From assembly GCF_009812055.1 (NCBI RefSeq), contig NZ_WQNH01000019.1, positions 1-64,000 of the forward strand: DNA of 64,000 nucleotides. Reading direction: 5' to 3'. The stretch comes from Chelativorans xinjiangensis (GTDB lineage Bacteria; Pseudomonadota; Alphaproteobacteria; Rhizobiales; Rhizobiaceae). Both the position numbers and the translations under genes were made by a program. This document shows positions 17,890 to 26,121 of the stretch, piece by piece (position 1 is the first letter of the stretch; each line of letters starts with the position of its first letter). The notes beneath the pieces were generated by a model. It saw only the letters and a list, made by a program, of their open reading frames with translations, did no database searches and had not been told where the DNA came from.

Positions 17890-19017
17890 TCAGGCCGAGT
17901 GCGGCGTCATTTCGGGTTCTGACAATCGGGGGCATTGTCCTGTTCCTCCCCCCGAGTGCGGACCGCTGCTCGGCGCTCCAACGGATTCCCGCACCAATAG
18001 CTGGCATCGTTCGAGCCGCGCCGTCGGCGGCCCGGTCTCGCCGTCTATGCGGCGAAAAAGCATATCCATGGCCTGGGCGGCGATCTGGCCGACCGGCTGC
18101 ACGACGGCGGCGATCGTCGGCCACGTGACCGACATCCATTCCGCGTCGTCGAAGCCGACCAGCGAGATGTCGTCCGGGCAGTGCCAGCCGCGGCGGCGGA
18201 ACTCGCTCAGGGCGACGAGGGTCCCTTTGAGAAACAGGGAAAAAACCGCGGTCGGCCGCTCGCCACGCGAGAAGTAGTCGCGGATCGAGGCGCGCAACGG
18301 CTCCACGTCGCTCTCGCACAGGATCACGTCGATCCGCACCTTCGGATCCAGCGCTTCCGCCGTTTTGCGGAACCCTTCGAGACGCGCCCGCACGCAGGCT
18401 CCCTGCTCTCCAAGCCCGACCACCAGCACATGGCGGTGGCCACGCCCGATGAGCTCGCGTGCAACCTCCGCGCTCGCCGAGAGGCTGTCGGCCGAAACCG
18501 TGTCGAAGGATTTGTCGGAGAGCACCCGGTCGATCATCACGCCGGTCATCCCGTGCGCCTGCATCAGCTCGCCGCCCCGGCCATGCTCGTCGCGCACGGG
18601 GGCCAGCACGACACCGGCCACGCGCCAGTCCTGCATGCGCCTCAGGATTTCCGCTTCGCGCTCCTCGGACTCGCCGCTCGACGCGGCCACCAGCGTGTAG
18701 CCGCGCAGTTCCGCAAGACGCTCCAGATGCGTGACCATGGAGCCGAAGAACTCGCTTTCGAATTCCGGCAGGATCGCTCCGATGATGCGGCGCTTGGCGC
18801 GCCTCAAGTCCGAGGCAAGCGGATCCGCCCGGTAGCCCAGCCGCTCCACCGCCTCGAAAACGCGCTGTGCGTTCTCCGGCTTCACGGTCGGCACGCCGTG
18901 CATGACCTTCGAGACGGTCGCCGCCGACACGCCCGCATGGTTCGCCACGTCGTGGATCGACGGCCGCTTGTGCACGGCACCGCTCGACAAACGCTCCTCC
19001 CAAAGCTCGCTTTCCAA
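17890..19017 (-). CDS. LacI-family transcriptional regulator of the sugar transport operon
   Basis: The 375-residue protein has an N-terminal LacI helix-turn-helix (about residues 18-65: SIHDVANHAGVSAATVSKVM) with a hinge helix. A sugar-binding domain of type I periplasmic binding fold follows to about residue 345. The C-terminal 25-30 residues are low complexity. It lies directly upstream of the binding-protein gene on the same strand and divergent from the 2-hydroxyacid dehydrogenase gene. Two AAATCG-type palindromic sites lie in the 96-bp divergent gap, so it probably represses both directions until its sugar is present. Confidence 0.9.
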   Translation of the reverse strand: MESELWEERLSSGAVHKRPSIHDVANHAGVSAATVSKVMHGVPTVKPENAQRVFEAVERLGYRADPLASDLRRAKRRIIGAILPEFESEFFGSMVTHLERLAELRGYTLVAASSGESEEREAEILRRMQDWRVAGVVLAPVRDEHGRGGELMQAHGMTGVMIDRVLSDKSFDTVSADSLSASAEVARELIGRGHRHVLVVGLGEQGACVRARLEGFRKTAEALDPKVRIDVILCESDVEPLRASIRDYFSRGERPTAVFSLFLKGTLVALSEFRRRGWHCPDDISLVGFDDAEWMSVTWPTIAAVVQPVGQIAAQAMDMLFRRIDGETGPPTARLERCQLLVRESVGAPSSGPHSGGGTGQCPRLSEPEMTPHSA

Positions 19018-19030
19018 GCCAAACTATTGA

Positions 19031-19064
19031 TAAATCGATTTTTCAGTGCTGTAAATCGTTTTAT
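19031..19064. promoter_or_regulatory. Two LacI-type operator candidates
   Basis: The 96-bp divergent region between the LacI-type gene and the dehydrogenase gene carries AAATCGATTT (19032-19041), a perfect palindrome with a central CG as in LacI-family operators. A related TAAATCGTTTTAT site lies at 19052-19064. They are about 20 bp centre to centre, roughly two helical turns, so two dimers could bind on the same face. Confidence 0.55.
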
Positions 19065-19113
19065 CGTGGATGTACGCCTGATACTGTCCGCAAATCGCGC
19101 AGGGAGGAAAATT

Positions 19114-20145
19114 ATGGCCGAGACACCGAGGCCGCTGGTCATCAGCGCACCGGAACCGCGCACACTGGACCTGATCTTCACGCCCGAGGCCCGACGTCGG
19201 CTGCATGAGGGCTACGACATCCGAGAGACCGACGCCGCGCAGCTGCACCGCCTTGAAGAGGAGGTGCTCGGCCTCGCACGCTATATCATCGGGCAGCCGC
19301 CGATCTCGCCGGAAACGCTCGGCCGGATGAAGAGCCTGCGCTGCGTCTTCAACGTCGAGACCAATCTCATCAACAACATGCCCTACGAGACGCTCTTCGA
19401 GCGCGGTATCCACGTGGTGACCACCGGAGCGGTGTTCGCAGAGCCGGTGGCGGAGATGGGGTTGGCGCTGGCGCTCAACCTTGCGCGCGGCATCGTCAAC
19501 GCGGATCTCGACTTCCGTCGCGGCCGCGAGCTGTGGGGCGGTGACGGCAATGCCTCCGCACGCCTCGTCTCGGGCTCCGAGATCGGCATCGTCGGCTTCG
19601 GCGATCTCGGCCGCGCGCTCAATCGCGTGCTTGCCGGCTTTCGCGCCAGGGTCCGGGTTTTCGACCCGTGGCTGCCGCCCTCCATCCTGCGCGAAGCGGG
19701 CGTGGAGCCGGCCGCGCTCGACACCGTGCTTTCCGAAAGCGACTTCGTCTTCGTCGTCGCGGCGGTGACGACCGAGAACCGCGGCTTCCTCGGCGCCGAG
19801 GCCTTTCAGAAGATGCGGCCGGGCGCCGCCTTCATCCTGCTCAGCCGGGCCGACGTCGTGGATTTCGACGCCCTGATGGAGGCCGTGCGGCGTGGCCATA
19901 TCGTGGCGGCGAGCGACGTCTTCCCCGAAGAGCCCCTGCCCGCCGATCATCCCGTGCGCTCCCTCGACGGCTTCCTGCGCTCCGCGCATCGCGCCGGCGC
20001 CCTCGACATCGCCTTCAAGCGCATGGGCGACATGGTGCTCGAAGACATGGCGCTGATGGACCGCGGACTGCCGCCGATGCGCTGCAAGCGCGCCGAGCGC
20101 GAGACAGTCTCGCGTATGCGCTCGAAGCCGGTCGAGAGGAACTAA
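19114..20145 (+). CDS. D-isomer-specific 2-hydroxyacid dehydrogenase family protein
   Basis: The 343-residue protein has the two-domain formate/glycerate dehydrogenase fold. It has a substrate-domain N-terminus, a NAD(P) Rossmann motif IGIVGFGDLGRAL (about 160), the catalytic Arg region LLSRADVVDFDAL, the conserved acidic DVFPEEPLPADHP and a C-terminal catalytic-type His in SAHRAGALD. AGGGAGGA precedes the ATG, which rules out the much earlier in-frame start. Transcribed divergently from the LacI-regulated transporter, it probably reduces a sugar-derived 2-keto acid or oxidises the hydroxy acid. The substrate is unknown. Confidence 0.85.
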   Translation: MAETPRPLVISAPEPRTLDLIFTPEARRRLHEGYDIRETDAAQLHRLEEEVLGLARYIIGQPPISPETLGRMKSLRCVFNVETNLINNMPYETLFERGIHVVTTGAVFAEPVAEMGLALALNLARGIVNADLDFRRGRELWGGDGNASARLVSGSEIGIVGFGDLGRALNRVLAGFRARVRVFDPWLPPSILREAGVEPAALDTVLSESDFVFVVAAVTTENRGFLGAEAFQKMRPGAAFILLSRADVVDFDALMEAVRRGHIVAASDVFPEEPLPADHPVRSLDGFLRSAHRAGALDIAFKRMGDMVLEDMALMDRGLPPMRCKRAERETVSRMRSKPVERN

Positions 20146-20183
20146 GCGGCGAGCCGGGGTGCGTGCTATGCTCTACCTGAAGG

Positions 20184-20372
20184 GTGCCGACGCTCGGGCG
20201 CGCCGCGGCCCAACCGGAGGTTCCCGAGCGCGTGACGGTGACGACGGATGGCTTCGCGCGAATCGGCAAAGCCTGCGCCCACATCGGACTGCCGGCGGCG
20301 ATCATCCAGGAAGGCGGCTATCTCTGCGACGCGCTTGGCGATAACCTGCGTGCCTTTCTCGGCGGCTTACAA
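20184..20372 (+). pseudogene. C-terminal remnant of an acetylpolyamine amidohydrolase/class II histone-deacetylase-like gene
   Basis: Between the dehydrogenase and the oxidase a short frame encodes TTDGFARIGKACAHIGLP, then IIQEGGY and LGDNLRAFLGGL. This is the characteristic end of bacterial HDAC-like acetylpolyamine amidohydrolases, where the EGGY tyrosine helps catalysis. A stop lies directly upstream and none of the earlier metal-binding motifs are present nearby. The resemblance begins at about 20235. It reads as the 3' tail of a gene whose first ~280 codons were lost, and it runs out of family likeness just before the next ATG. Confidence 0.7.
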
Positions 20373-20382
20373 GACGGATTCC

Positions 20383-21492
20383 ATGAGCGAAGCGTATTCA
20401 ACCGACATCGCCGTCATCGGAGCGGGGATCGCCGGAGCGGGCATCGCCGCCGCGCTGGCGTTGGAGCATGACGTCCTCCTTCTCGAGCAGGAAGACCAGC
20501 CGGGCTATCACTCGACAGGCCGATCGGCGGCGATCTTCATTCAGAACTATGGCAACGACGTCATACGGACGTTGAGCCGCGCCAGCGCACCGCTCTTTGC
20601 CGGCGCGGACGCCGTGCTCTTTCCGGCTCCGCTTCTGAAGCGGCGCGGCATCCTCTTCGTGACCGACGAGGCGGGGCGCGCCAAGCACGAGCAATTGCTC
20701 GAAATGGCGACCGGGCTGGAGGAGATAACAGCGGATAAGGCGGTCGCCCTCGTGCCGCTCCTGAAGCGCGAATGGATAGCGGCGGCGGCCTATGAGGCCG
20801 ATGCCATGGACATCGACGTCGCGGCCCTGCACCAGGGGTGGCTGAAGGGTGCGAAACGCGACGGCGCGCGGCTTCTCACCGGTGCCGCGCCGGGCAAAGG
20901 CAAGCATTCCCACGGCAGATGGATGCTGGAGACGGCCGCGGGGGCGGTTACCGCGCGCATCGTCGTCAATGCGGCCGGCGCCTGGGCCGACCGCGTGGCG
21001 GCCGCCTGCGGTGTCGCGCCGCTGGGACTGGTGCCCATGCGCCGCTCGATGGCGGTGCTGCCGGCGCCCGAGGGTTTCGACATCCGCGATTGGCCGCTCG
21101 TCGCGGAGACGGCCGACAACTGGTACTTCAAGCCCGACGGCGGACGCCTGCTGGTGTCGCCGGCCGACGAGGACCCGGTCGAGCCGCATGACGCGTTCGT
21201 CGACGACATGGTGCTGGCGGAAGGGCTCTACCGCTACGAGCAGGCGGTGAGGAGCCCGGTCACGCGGGTCGAAACGAGCTGGGCGGGATTGCGCACCTTC
21301 GCGCCGGACGGCACGCCGGTGGTCGGCTTCGATGCCGGGGCCGAAGGTTTCTTCTGGCTCGCCGGGCAAGGCGGCTACGGCATACAGACCGCGCCGGCGC
21401 TTTCCCGGCTCGCCGCCGACATGCTCGGCGATACCACACCGCCCGAGCTTGCCACGGTCGCTGGGGCTATGTCGCCGTCCCGCTTGCGCTAG
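20383..21492 (+). CDS. FAD-dependent oxidoreductase, DAO family (glycine/D-amino acid oxidase-like)
   Basis: The 369-residue protein starts with a dinucleotide-binding motif, DIAVIGAGIAGAGIAAALA. HSTGRSAAIF (about 37) is typical of DadA/glycine-oxidase-like enzymes that couple flavin reduction to amine oxidation. A C-terminal WLAGQGGYGIQTAPALS completes the FAD-binding domain. It would oxidise an amino acid, N-methyl amine or hydroxy acid; the substrate is not readable. It follows the HDAC-like remnant, which suggests a former polyamine or amine catabolic association. The stop codon lies in a palindrome. Confidence 0.85.
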   Translation: MSEAYSTDIAVIGAGIAGAGIAAALALEHDVLLLEQEDQPGYHSTGRSAAIFIQNYGNDVIRTLSRASAPLFAGADAVLFPAPLLKRRGILFVTDEAGRAKHEQLLEMATGLEEITADKAVALVPLLKREWIAAAAYEADAMDIDVAALHQGWLKGAKRDGARLLTGAAPGKGKHSHGRWMLETAAGAVTARIVVNAAGAWADRVAAACGVAPLGLVPMRRSMAVLPAPEGFDIRDWPLVAETADNWYFKPDGGRLLVSPADEDPVEPHDAFVDDMVLAEGLYRYEQAVRSPVTRVETSWAGLRTFAPDGTPVVGFDAGAEGFFWLAGQGGYGIQTAPALSRLAADMLGDTTPPELATVAGAMSPSRLR

Positions 21493-21597
21493 ACCAATTC
21501 ATCGTTTCATGGAATCGATGAATTGGTCTACTCTTTGTTTTGTCGCAATTCCGGACGGAAAACCGGTTCCCACTTTTCCTGGAATTACTCTCTAACG
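21491..21597. repeat. Rhizobial-type intergenic palindrome, possible bidirectional terminator
   Basis: A perfect 14-bp inverted repeat (21491-21504 and 21516-21529, AGACCAATTCATCG and its complement) with an 11-nt loop sits between convergent genes and includes the end of the oxidase stop codon. A further element with CCGGACGGAAAACCGG and TTCCCACTTTTCCTGGAAT follows to about 21597. Sequences of this style are scattered between genes in rhizobial genomes. The hairpin could end transcription from both sides. Confidence 0.6.
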
Positions 21598-21609
21598 CGC
21601 CACATAGCA

Positions 21610-22689
21610 TCAAGCGGCCTCGACCACCGGGATGAGCCATCCCGACGTCAGGGCGAGCCGCGCCCGGCTGCCGGCTGCGAAGGTGACGGGGTCCGGCTGC
21701 TCGAAATGCAGGCCGAGATGCGGCGTGCCGTCCGGCTCGAACTCGATGCGCGCCGCGCCGCCGCGATAGACGGCGCGCGTCACCGTGCCATCGAAGCCGG
21801 GTTTCCTGGCAGTGACGGCCGTCAACTGCGAGGCGCGGCAGCAGATGCGTGCGTCTTTGCGGGGGCGCTCGCCCTTGCGGCAGCGCACCACCAGCTCCTG
21901 ACCGAGCACGCGCACGCGGCAATGGCCGTCGATCTCCGGGCTTTCCACAGTGGCCGGCAGGACCATGCCCTGGGAAATGAAGGAGGCGACCATCTCGTTG
22001 GCCGGCTCATGGTAGAGCGTCTGCGGGGTGGCGAGCTGCATGAGGCGACCGTGGTCGATCACGGCGATCCTGTCAGCCAGCGCCATGGCCTCCGCCTGGT
22101 CGTGGGTGATGTAGAGGATGGTGGTGCCGGTCCGTTTGTGGAAATCGGCGAACTCGTCCTCCATGGAAGCGCGCAGGTGGACGTCGAGATTGGCAAGCGG
22201 CTCGTCGAACAGCACCAGCCGCGGCTCGGCGACCAGACAGCGCGCGAGCGCCACGCGCTGCCGCTGGCCGCCGGAAAGACTGGCTGGCCGGCGTCCGCCA
22301 TACTGCTCCATGTTGACCAGGGCCAGGGCGCGGCGGACGCGCTCTTCGCGCTCGGCGCGGCTGATACGCGCCACCTTCAGCGCGTAGTCGATGTTCTCCG
22401 CCACCGTCATGTGCGGCCACAGGGCGTAGTTCTGGAAGACGATGCCGACACGCCGCTTTTCTGGCGGCACGTTGACGTGCCGGGAGGAGACCTCGCGCTC
22501 GCCGATGCGGATGCATCCGCCGGTCAAGGTCTCGAACCCGGCGATGAGCCGCAAGAGCGTGGTCTTGCCGCAACCCGACGGCCCGAGAACGGCGAGGAAC
22601 TCGCCGTCGGCCACGTCCATCGACACCCCGTCGAGCGCGCTGGCCCCGTCAAAGCGCTTGGTCACGTCCTTGATGCTCAGTCCCGCCAT
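21610..22689 (-). CDS. Iron(III)/spermidine-type ABC transporter ATPase
   Basis: The 359-residue protein has an N-terminal ABC domain (Walker A GPSGCGKTT, signature LSGGQRQ, Walker B LVLFDEPLANLD, H-loop YITHDQ). A C-terminal TOBE-like domain follows (about 270-350), as in FbpC, PotA and related importers. It overlaps the permease gene by 13 bp. Together with that permease and the binding protein it makes a three-gene importer of the ferric-iron/phosphonate/polyamine superfamily. Confidence 0.9.
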   Translation of the reverse strand: MAGLSIKDVTKRFDGASALDGVSMDVADGEFLAVLGPSGCGKTTLLRLIAGFETLTGGCIRIGEREVSSRHVNVPPEKRRVGIVFQNYALWPHMTVAENIDYALKVARISRAEREERVRRALALVNMEQYGGRRPASLSGGQRQRVALARCLVAEPRLVLFDEPLANLDVHLRASMEDEFADFHKRTGTTILYITHDQAEAMALADRIAVIDHGRLMQLATPQTLYHEPANEMVASFISQGMVLPATVESPEIDGHCRVRVLGQELVVRCRKGERPRKDARICCRASQLTAVTARKPGFDGTVTRAVYRGGAARIEFEPDGTPHLGLHFEQPDPVTFAAGSRARLALTSGWLIPVVEAA

Positions 22690-24380
22690 GGGAGCACTCC
22701 GCTGGGTAGTTTGCCTGCAAGAAGGTTGGCCAGAAGCATCAGGAGAAAGGTGCTGGCTACCATGATCGCGGAGACGGCCGCGGCATACTTGGAGTCCCCG
22801 CCCTGCTCGAAGGCGAAGATGATGACGCCGATGGTCTCCGCCCCGGATGACCACAGAAGCGCAGAGACCGTCAGCTCGCTCAACGCCGTCATGAAGATGA
22901 GCAGGCCGCCGGCAATGGCCGCCGGCGCGACCAGGGGGAAGACGATCGTGCGCAACCTTGTGAACAACGCCGCGCCCGCCACCTGCGCCGCCTCCTCCAG
23001 CGCCCGGTCGAGCTGCAGATAGCCACTGATCGTCGGCCGCACCGCCAGGACGAGGAAGCGCGCCAGATAGGCGTAGAGGATGATCCAGACGGTGTTGTAG
23101 ATGTGGATGCCGGTGATCGGCATGGGCTTCAGGAATAGCAGAAGCGAGGCGATCGCCAGCACTACGCCGGGCAACGCATAAGGCAGTTCCACAGCCAGGT
23201 TGAGCACCTTGATCCAGCGGTTTTTGCCCCAGGCGATGGCGTAGCCGAGCGGGATCGCCGCGAAGACAGCGAAGGCGGCGGCACCGAACGACAGGCACAG
23301 GCTGTTAACGAAGGCGCGCCGGGCGGCGGCGTGCTCGAGAAGGACGAAGCGGTAGTTCTCGAACGTCGCCGTATCGGCGCTCAGCGTCACGCCGTAGCCG
23401 CGCACCAGCGACGTCAGGACCAACCCGACCAGCGGCAGAACAAGGATAACGACGATCAGCAACCACATGCCCAGCTCGACGGGGCGCCGCCAGCGGCCGA
23501 GCGAATAAGGCGTGGCGGGCAGCGATGTCGCGGTGATCCGGAAGTCGCGCCGGCTGCCGATCCTGTCCTGCAGGACGATGCCGACCATGGCGATCACGCC
23601 GACCAACACGGACAGGAACGCGACTTCAGAAAGCACCGCCGGCCCACCGCCGGCGAGGCGCTGATAGATGAGCGTCGGCAGCACCGGATAGTTGGCGGGA
23701 ATGCCGAGAAAGGCGGGAATGCCGAAATTGCCGATGCAGGAAACGAAGGTGAGCGCCGCCGCACCGACGATGGACGGCGTCATCAGCGGCAGGATCACGG
23801 TGCGCAGCACGGTGAACCAGCCGGCGCCGGCCGACCGCGCCGCCTCGACCAACTCCCGCGGCAGCTTGCGCAGGCCGGCGCGCACGATGAGGAAGACCAG
23901 CGGCGCGTACTGGATGCCGAGCAGCAGAACGATGCCTTCGGGCGAATAGAGCGGGTTGGGTGCGCCGAGCGGCGGCGCCAGGCCGAGGAGATCGAGCAAC
24001 GGGCTGGAAGGTCCGAAAAGCTGCAGCCAGGCAAGCGCGGTGACCTGCGGGGCGATCATCAGCGGGGTGACGAAGCACACGACGAACGCCTGGCGCCGCC
24101 GCACGTCGGTGAGCGAGACCAAAAGGGCCACCGCTACTCCGAGGACGAGCGCCAAGGCGGTGCCGCCCAGGCCCACGCAAAGCGTGTTCCAGCTGGCGCG
24201 CCACGTGGTGCTGCTGACAAGGCCGGCGTGGACAACGTCCAGGGAAAACCTGCCGCCGGGCAGCACGACCTCCTGCAGGAGCCGCGCCATGGGCAACAGC
24301 GAGAAGACCGCGATGATCGCGACAATCCCCACCGTCAGGGCCATATCCTGGCCCTGACGCTCCTCGCGCGTAATGGACAT
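22677..24380 (-). CDS. FbpB-like fused ABC transporter permease (two BPD domains)
   Basis: The 567-residue membrane protein has about 12 hydrophobic segments in two homologous halves. Each half carries the EAA-type loop that docks the ATPase (ELVEAARSAGAGWFTVLRTVILP about 180-200; ALEEAAQVAGAALFTRLRTIVFP about 460-480). This duplicated form is typical of ferric iron (Fbp/Sfu) and 2-aminoethylphosphonate importers. One protein replaces the usual permease dimer. Confidence 0.9.
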   Translation of the reverse strand: MSITREERQGQDMALTVGIVAIIAVFSLLPMARLLQEVVLPGGRFSLDVVHAGLVSSTTWRASWNTLCVGLGGTALALVLGVAVALLVSLTDVRRRQAFVVCFVTPLMIAPQVTALAWLQLFGPSSPLLDLLGLAPPLGAPNPLYSPEGIVLLLGIQYAPLVFLIVRAGLRKLPRELVEAARSAGAGWFTVLRTVILPLMTPSIVGAAALTFVSCIGNFGIPAFLGIPANYPVLPTLIYQRLAGGGPAVLSEVAFLSVLVGVIAMVGIVLQDRIGSRRDFRITATSLPATPYSLGRWRRPVELGMWLLIVVILVLPLVGLVLTSLVRGYGVTLSADTATFENYRFVLLEHAAARRAFVNSLCLSFGAAAFAVFAAIPLGYAIAWGKNRWIKVLNLAVELPYALPGVVLAIASLLLFLKPMPITGIHIYNTVWIILYAYLARFLVLAVRPTISGYLQLDRALEEAAQVAGAALFTRLRTIVFPLVAPAAIAGGLLIFMTALSELTVSALLWSSGAETIGVIIFAFEQGGDSKYAAAVSAIMVASTFLLMLLANLLAGKLPSGVLPWRD

Positions 24381-24469
24381 GTGGATGTGTCCTCAACCGC
24401 CGAACATGGCGGAGAATTCCTCCTTGTTGGCGTCGATCTCGTCGACCACCTCCTTCACGTCGACCGACA

Positions 24470-25384
24470 TCACGTTGATCTCGATGCCCTCTGCAGCCAG
24501 TCGGGACGCCCGGCGGAAGGCTTGGCCGGCAGGTAGCCCTGGCTCAGGGCCAGCTTCTGGCCCTCGTCGGAAAGGATGAAGTCTACGAACGCCTTGGCCG
24601 CGTCGGGGTTCTTCGCCGTCGACATGATGGCCACCGGCTCGGTCACCGCCGTCACGCCCTCCTCGGGGAAGACGAACTCGATGGGCGATCCGTCCTTCTT
24701 GGCGTTCATCGCCATGAAATCGACGAGGATGCCGTAGACCTTCTCGCCGCTCGCCACCGATTTGAGCACGGCGCCGTTGCCGCGCACGCTGACCAGGCCG
24801 TTTTCCTGGAGCTTCTCGAAATAATCCCAGCCGAGATCGTCGCGCCCGACAAAGGCCGAAAGCATGTAGGCCGCGGCACCCGAATAAAGCGGGCTCGGCA
24901 TGATCGCCAGGTCCTTGTAGGCGTCTCCTGCGAGATCGGACCAGTGCTCCGGCTTTTCGGCGGCGCGGGTGTTGTAGGCAATGCCGGTGGTGATGAGCTT
25001 TGAGCCGAAATAGGTCTTGTCGGCGTCGTGGGCGGCTTCTTCGAAACCTTCGAGGTTGGCCTCGGGATAGGCCATGAGACGGCCATCCTTCTTGAGCGTC
25101 TCCATGCTGACGGCGTCGGCGATCAACAGCACGTCGGGCTGCGGGCTGCCGGCCGCGAACTCGGCGGCCAGCTTGGTCAGAAGGTCGCTGGTGCCTGAGC
25201 GGAAGATTTCGACCTCGATGCCCGGATTGGCCGCCTTGAAGGCATCGACCGTCTGGGCGGCGTCCGCATCGGGCTGCGAGGTGTAGAGCACCAGGTTCTC
25301 GGCAGAAGCCGCCGGAGCGAAGGCGACCGACGCGAGCATCGCTGCCGCCAGGGCGGCCTTGCGGATCGTATAAGTGCGTTCCAT
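24470..25384 (-). CDS. Periplasmic substrate-binding protein of the ferric-type ABC transporter, frameshifted near its C-terminus
   Basis: The annotated frame gives 304 residues: a signal peptide (about 1-28, ending ASAEN) and a type II periplasmic binding fold of the FbpA/AfuA kind (NLVLYTSQPD, SGTSDLLTKLAAEF, IMSTAKNPDAAKAFVDFILS). At about 24495-24505 the family-like frame breaks. The reading frame ends QRASRST, while the next frame continues AAEGIEINVMSVDVKEV to a stop at 24393. One inserted base would restore a protein of about 330 residues. The loss affects only the C-terminal helix region, so the protein may be partly functional, or this may be a sequencing error. An earlier upstream ATG is less likely than the one giving the signal peptide. 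Confidence 0.8.
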   Translation of the reverse strand: MERTYTIRKAALAAAMLASVAFAPAASAENLVLYTSQPDADAAQTVDAFKAANPGIEVEIFRSGTSDLLTKLAAEFAAGSPQPDVLLIADAVSMETLKKDGRLMAYPEANLEGFEEAAHDADKTYFGSKLITTGIAYNTRAAEKPEHWSDLAGDAYKDLAIMPSPLYSGAAAYMLSAFVGRDDLGWDYFEKLQENGLVSVRGNGAVLKSVASGEKVYGILVDFMAMNAKKDGSPIEFVFPEEGVTAVTEPVAIMSTAKNPDAAKAFVDFILSDEGQKLALSQGYLPAKPSAGRPDWLQRASRST

Positions 25385-25492
25385 AGGAATGACCCCTCTC
25401 GTTTGCATCTCCCGGCGATCGCATCGCCAGAACCCCTCCCGTGCATGCGCAGTATGACAACGAGGTAACAACCGCGCATGATTGGGGGGCGT

Positions 25493-25506
25493 TCAAACTG
25501 GTTTGA
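25493..25506. promoter_or_regulatory. MarR-type palindromic operator candidate
   Basis: TCAAAC-TG-GTTTGA is a perfect 14-bp palindrome in the 235-bp divergent region between the binding-protein gene (start 25384) and the MarR-family gene (start 25620). Compact palindromes of this size near the promoter are typical MarR sites, which suggests that both the transporter and the MarR-led unit are controlled here. Confidence 0.5.
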
Positions 25507-25619
25507 TACAAAACTAAGTTGATGGATCTTGGCCTTTGCCATATAGTTCCCGCCGAGGCGTGGTTCGCCGCGAGGGAGGCGCGCGGTGGAGATTGTCCCC
25601 GCGCGAAACGTCGGGAGCG

Positions 25620-26111
25620 ATGGACAAGGCGGAGATTTCCAAAGGTGGCAGCGCCCGAACCCGGGTGAAGGACGACGGCAGGCCGGTGCTGCTGGGAGAG
25701 CTGGAAAACTATGTCGGCTTTCACCTGCGGCTGGCGCAGAGCGCCTCCTTCAAGGCCTTCCGGCGGCTTACGGGTGAGAGCGACCTGCGGCCGGGCTGGT
25801 TTGCGGTACTGGCCATCATCCACAACAATCCGGGCATCACGCCGATGGCGCTCAGCCGCGCCAGCGGCCGCGACAAGTCGACCATCACACCGGTGCTGCG
25901 AGAGTTGCTGCGCGAAGAGCTCGTCCGGCGCAGCGCAAACCCCGCGGACAAGCGCAGCTACGCGCTGTTTCTGACGCCCCATGGCGAGGAGAAGCTGGCG
26001 CATCTGGCGGCCTGCGCGGCCGAGCACGACCGGGAACTGGACGAGATCGTCGGCGACAAGAAGCAGGAGCTGATCCGGCTTCTGCGCCGGATCGTCGCCG
26101 TACTGGATTGA
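25620..26111 (+). CDS. MarR-family transcriptional regulator
   Basis: The 163-residue protein has a winged helix-turn-helix (about residues 55-125) with NPGITPMALSRASGRDKSTITPVLRELL as recognition region and a wing containing NPADKRSYALFLT. Dimerisation helices lie at both ends. An in-frame start 84 nt earlier would add 28 residues without MarR likeness. It lies 10 bp upstream of the ThDP-enzyme gene and probably forms one unit with it, divergent from the ABC importer. The ligand is unknown. Confidence 0.85.
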   Translation: MDKAEISKGGSARTRVKDDGRPVLLGELENYVGFHLRLAQSASFKAFRRLTGESDLRPGWFAVLAIIHNNPGITPMALSRASGRDKSTITPVLRELLREELVRRSANPADKRSYALFLTPHGEEKLAHLAACAAEHDRELDEIVGDKKQELIRLLRRIVAVLD

Positions 26112-26121
26112 GGACGGCAAG

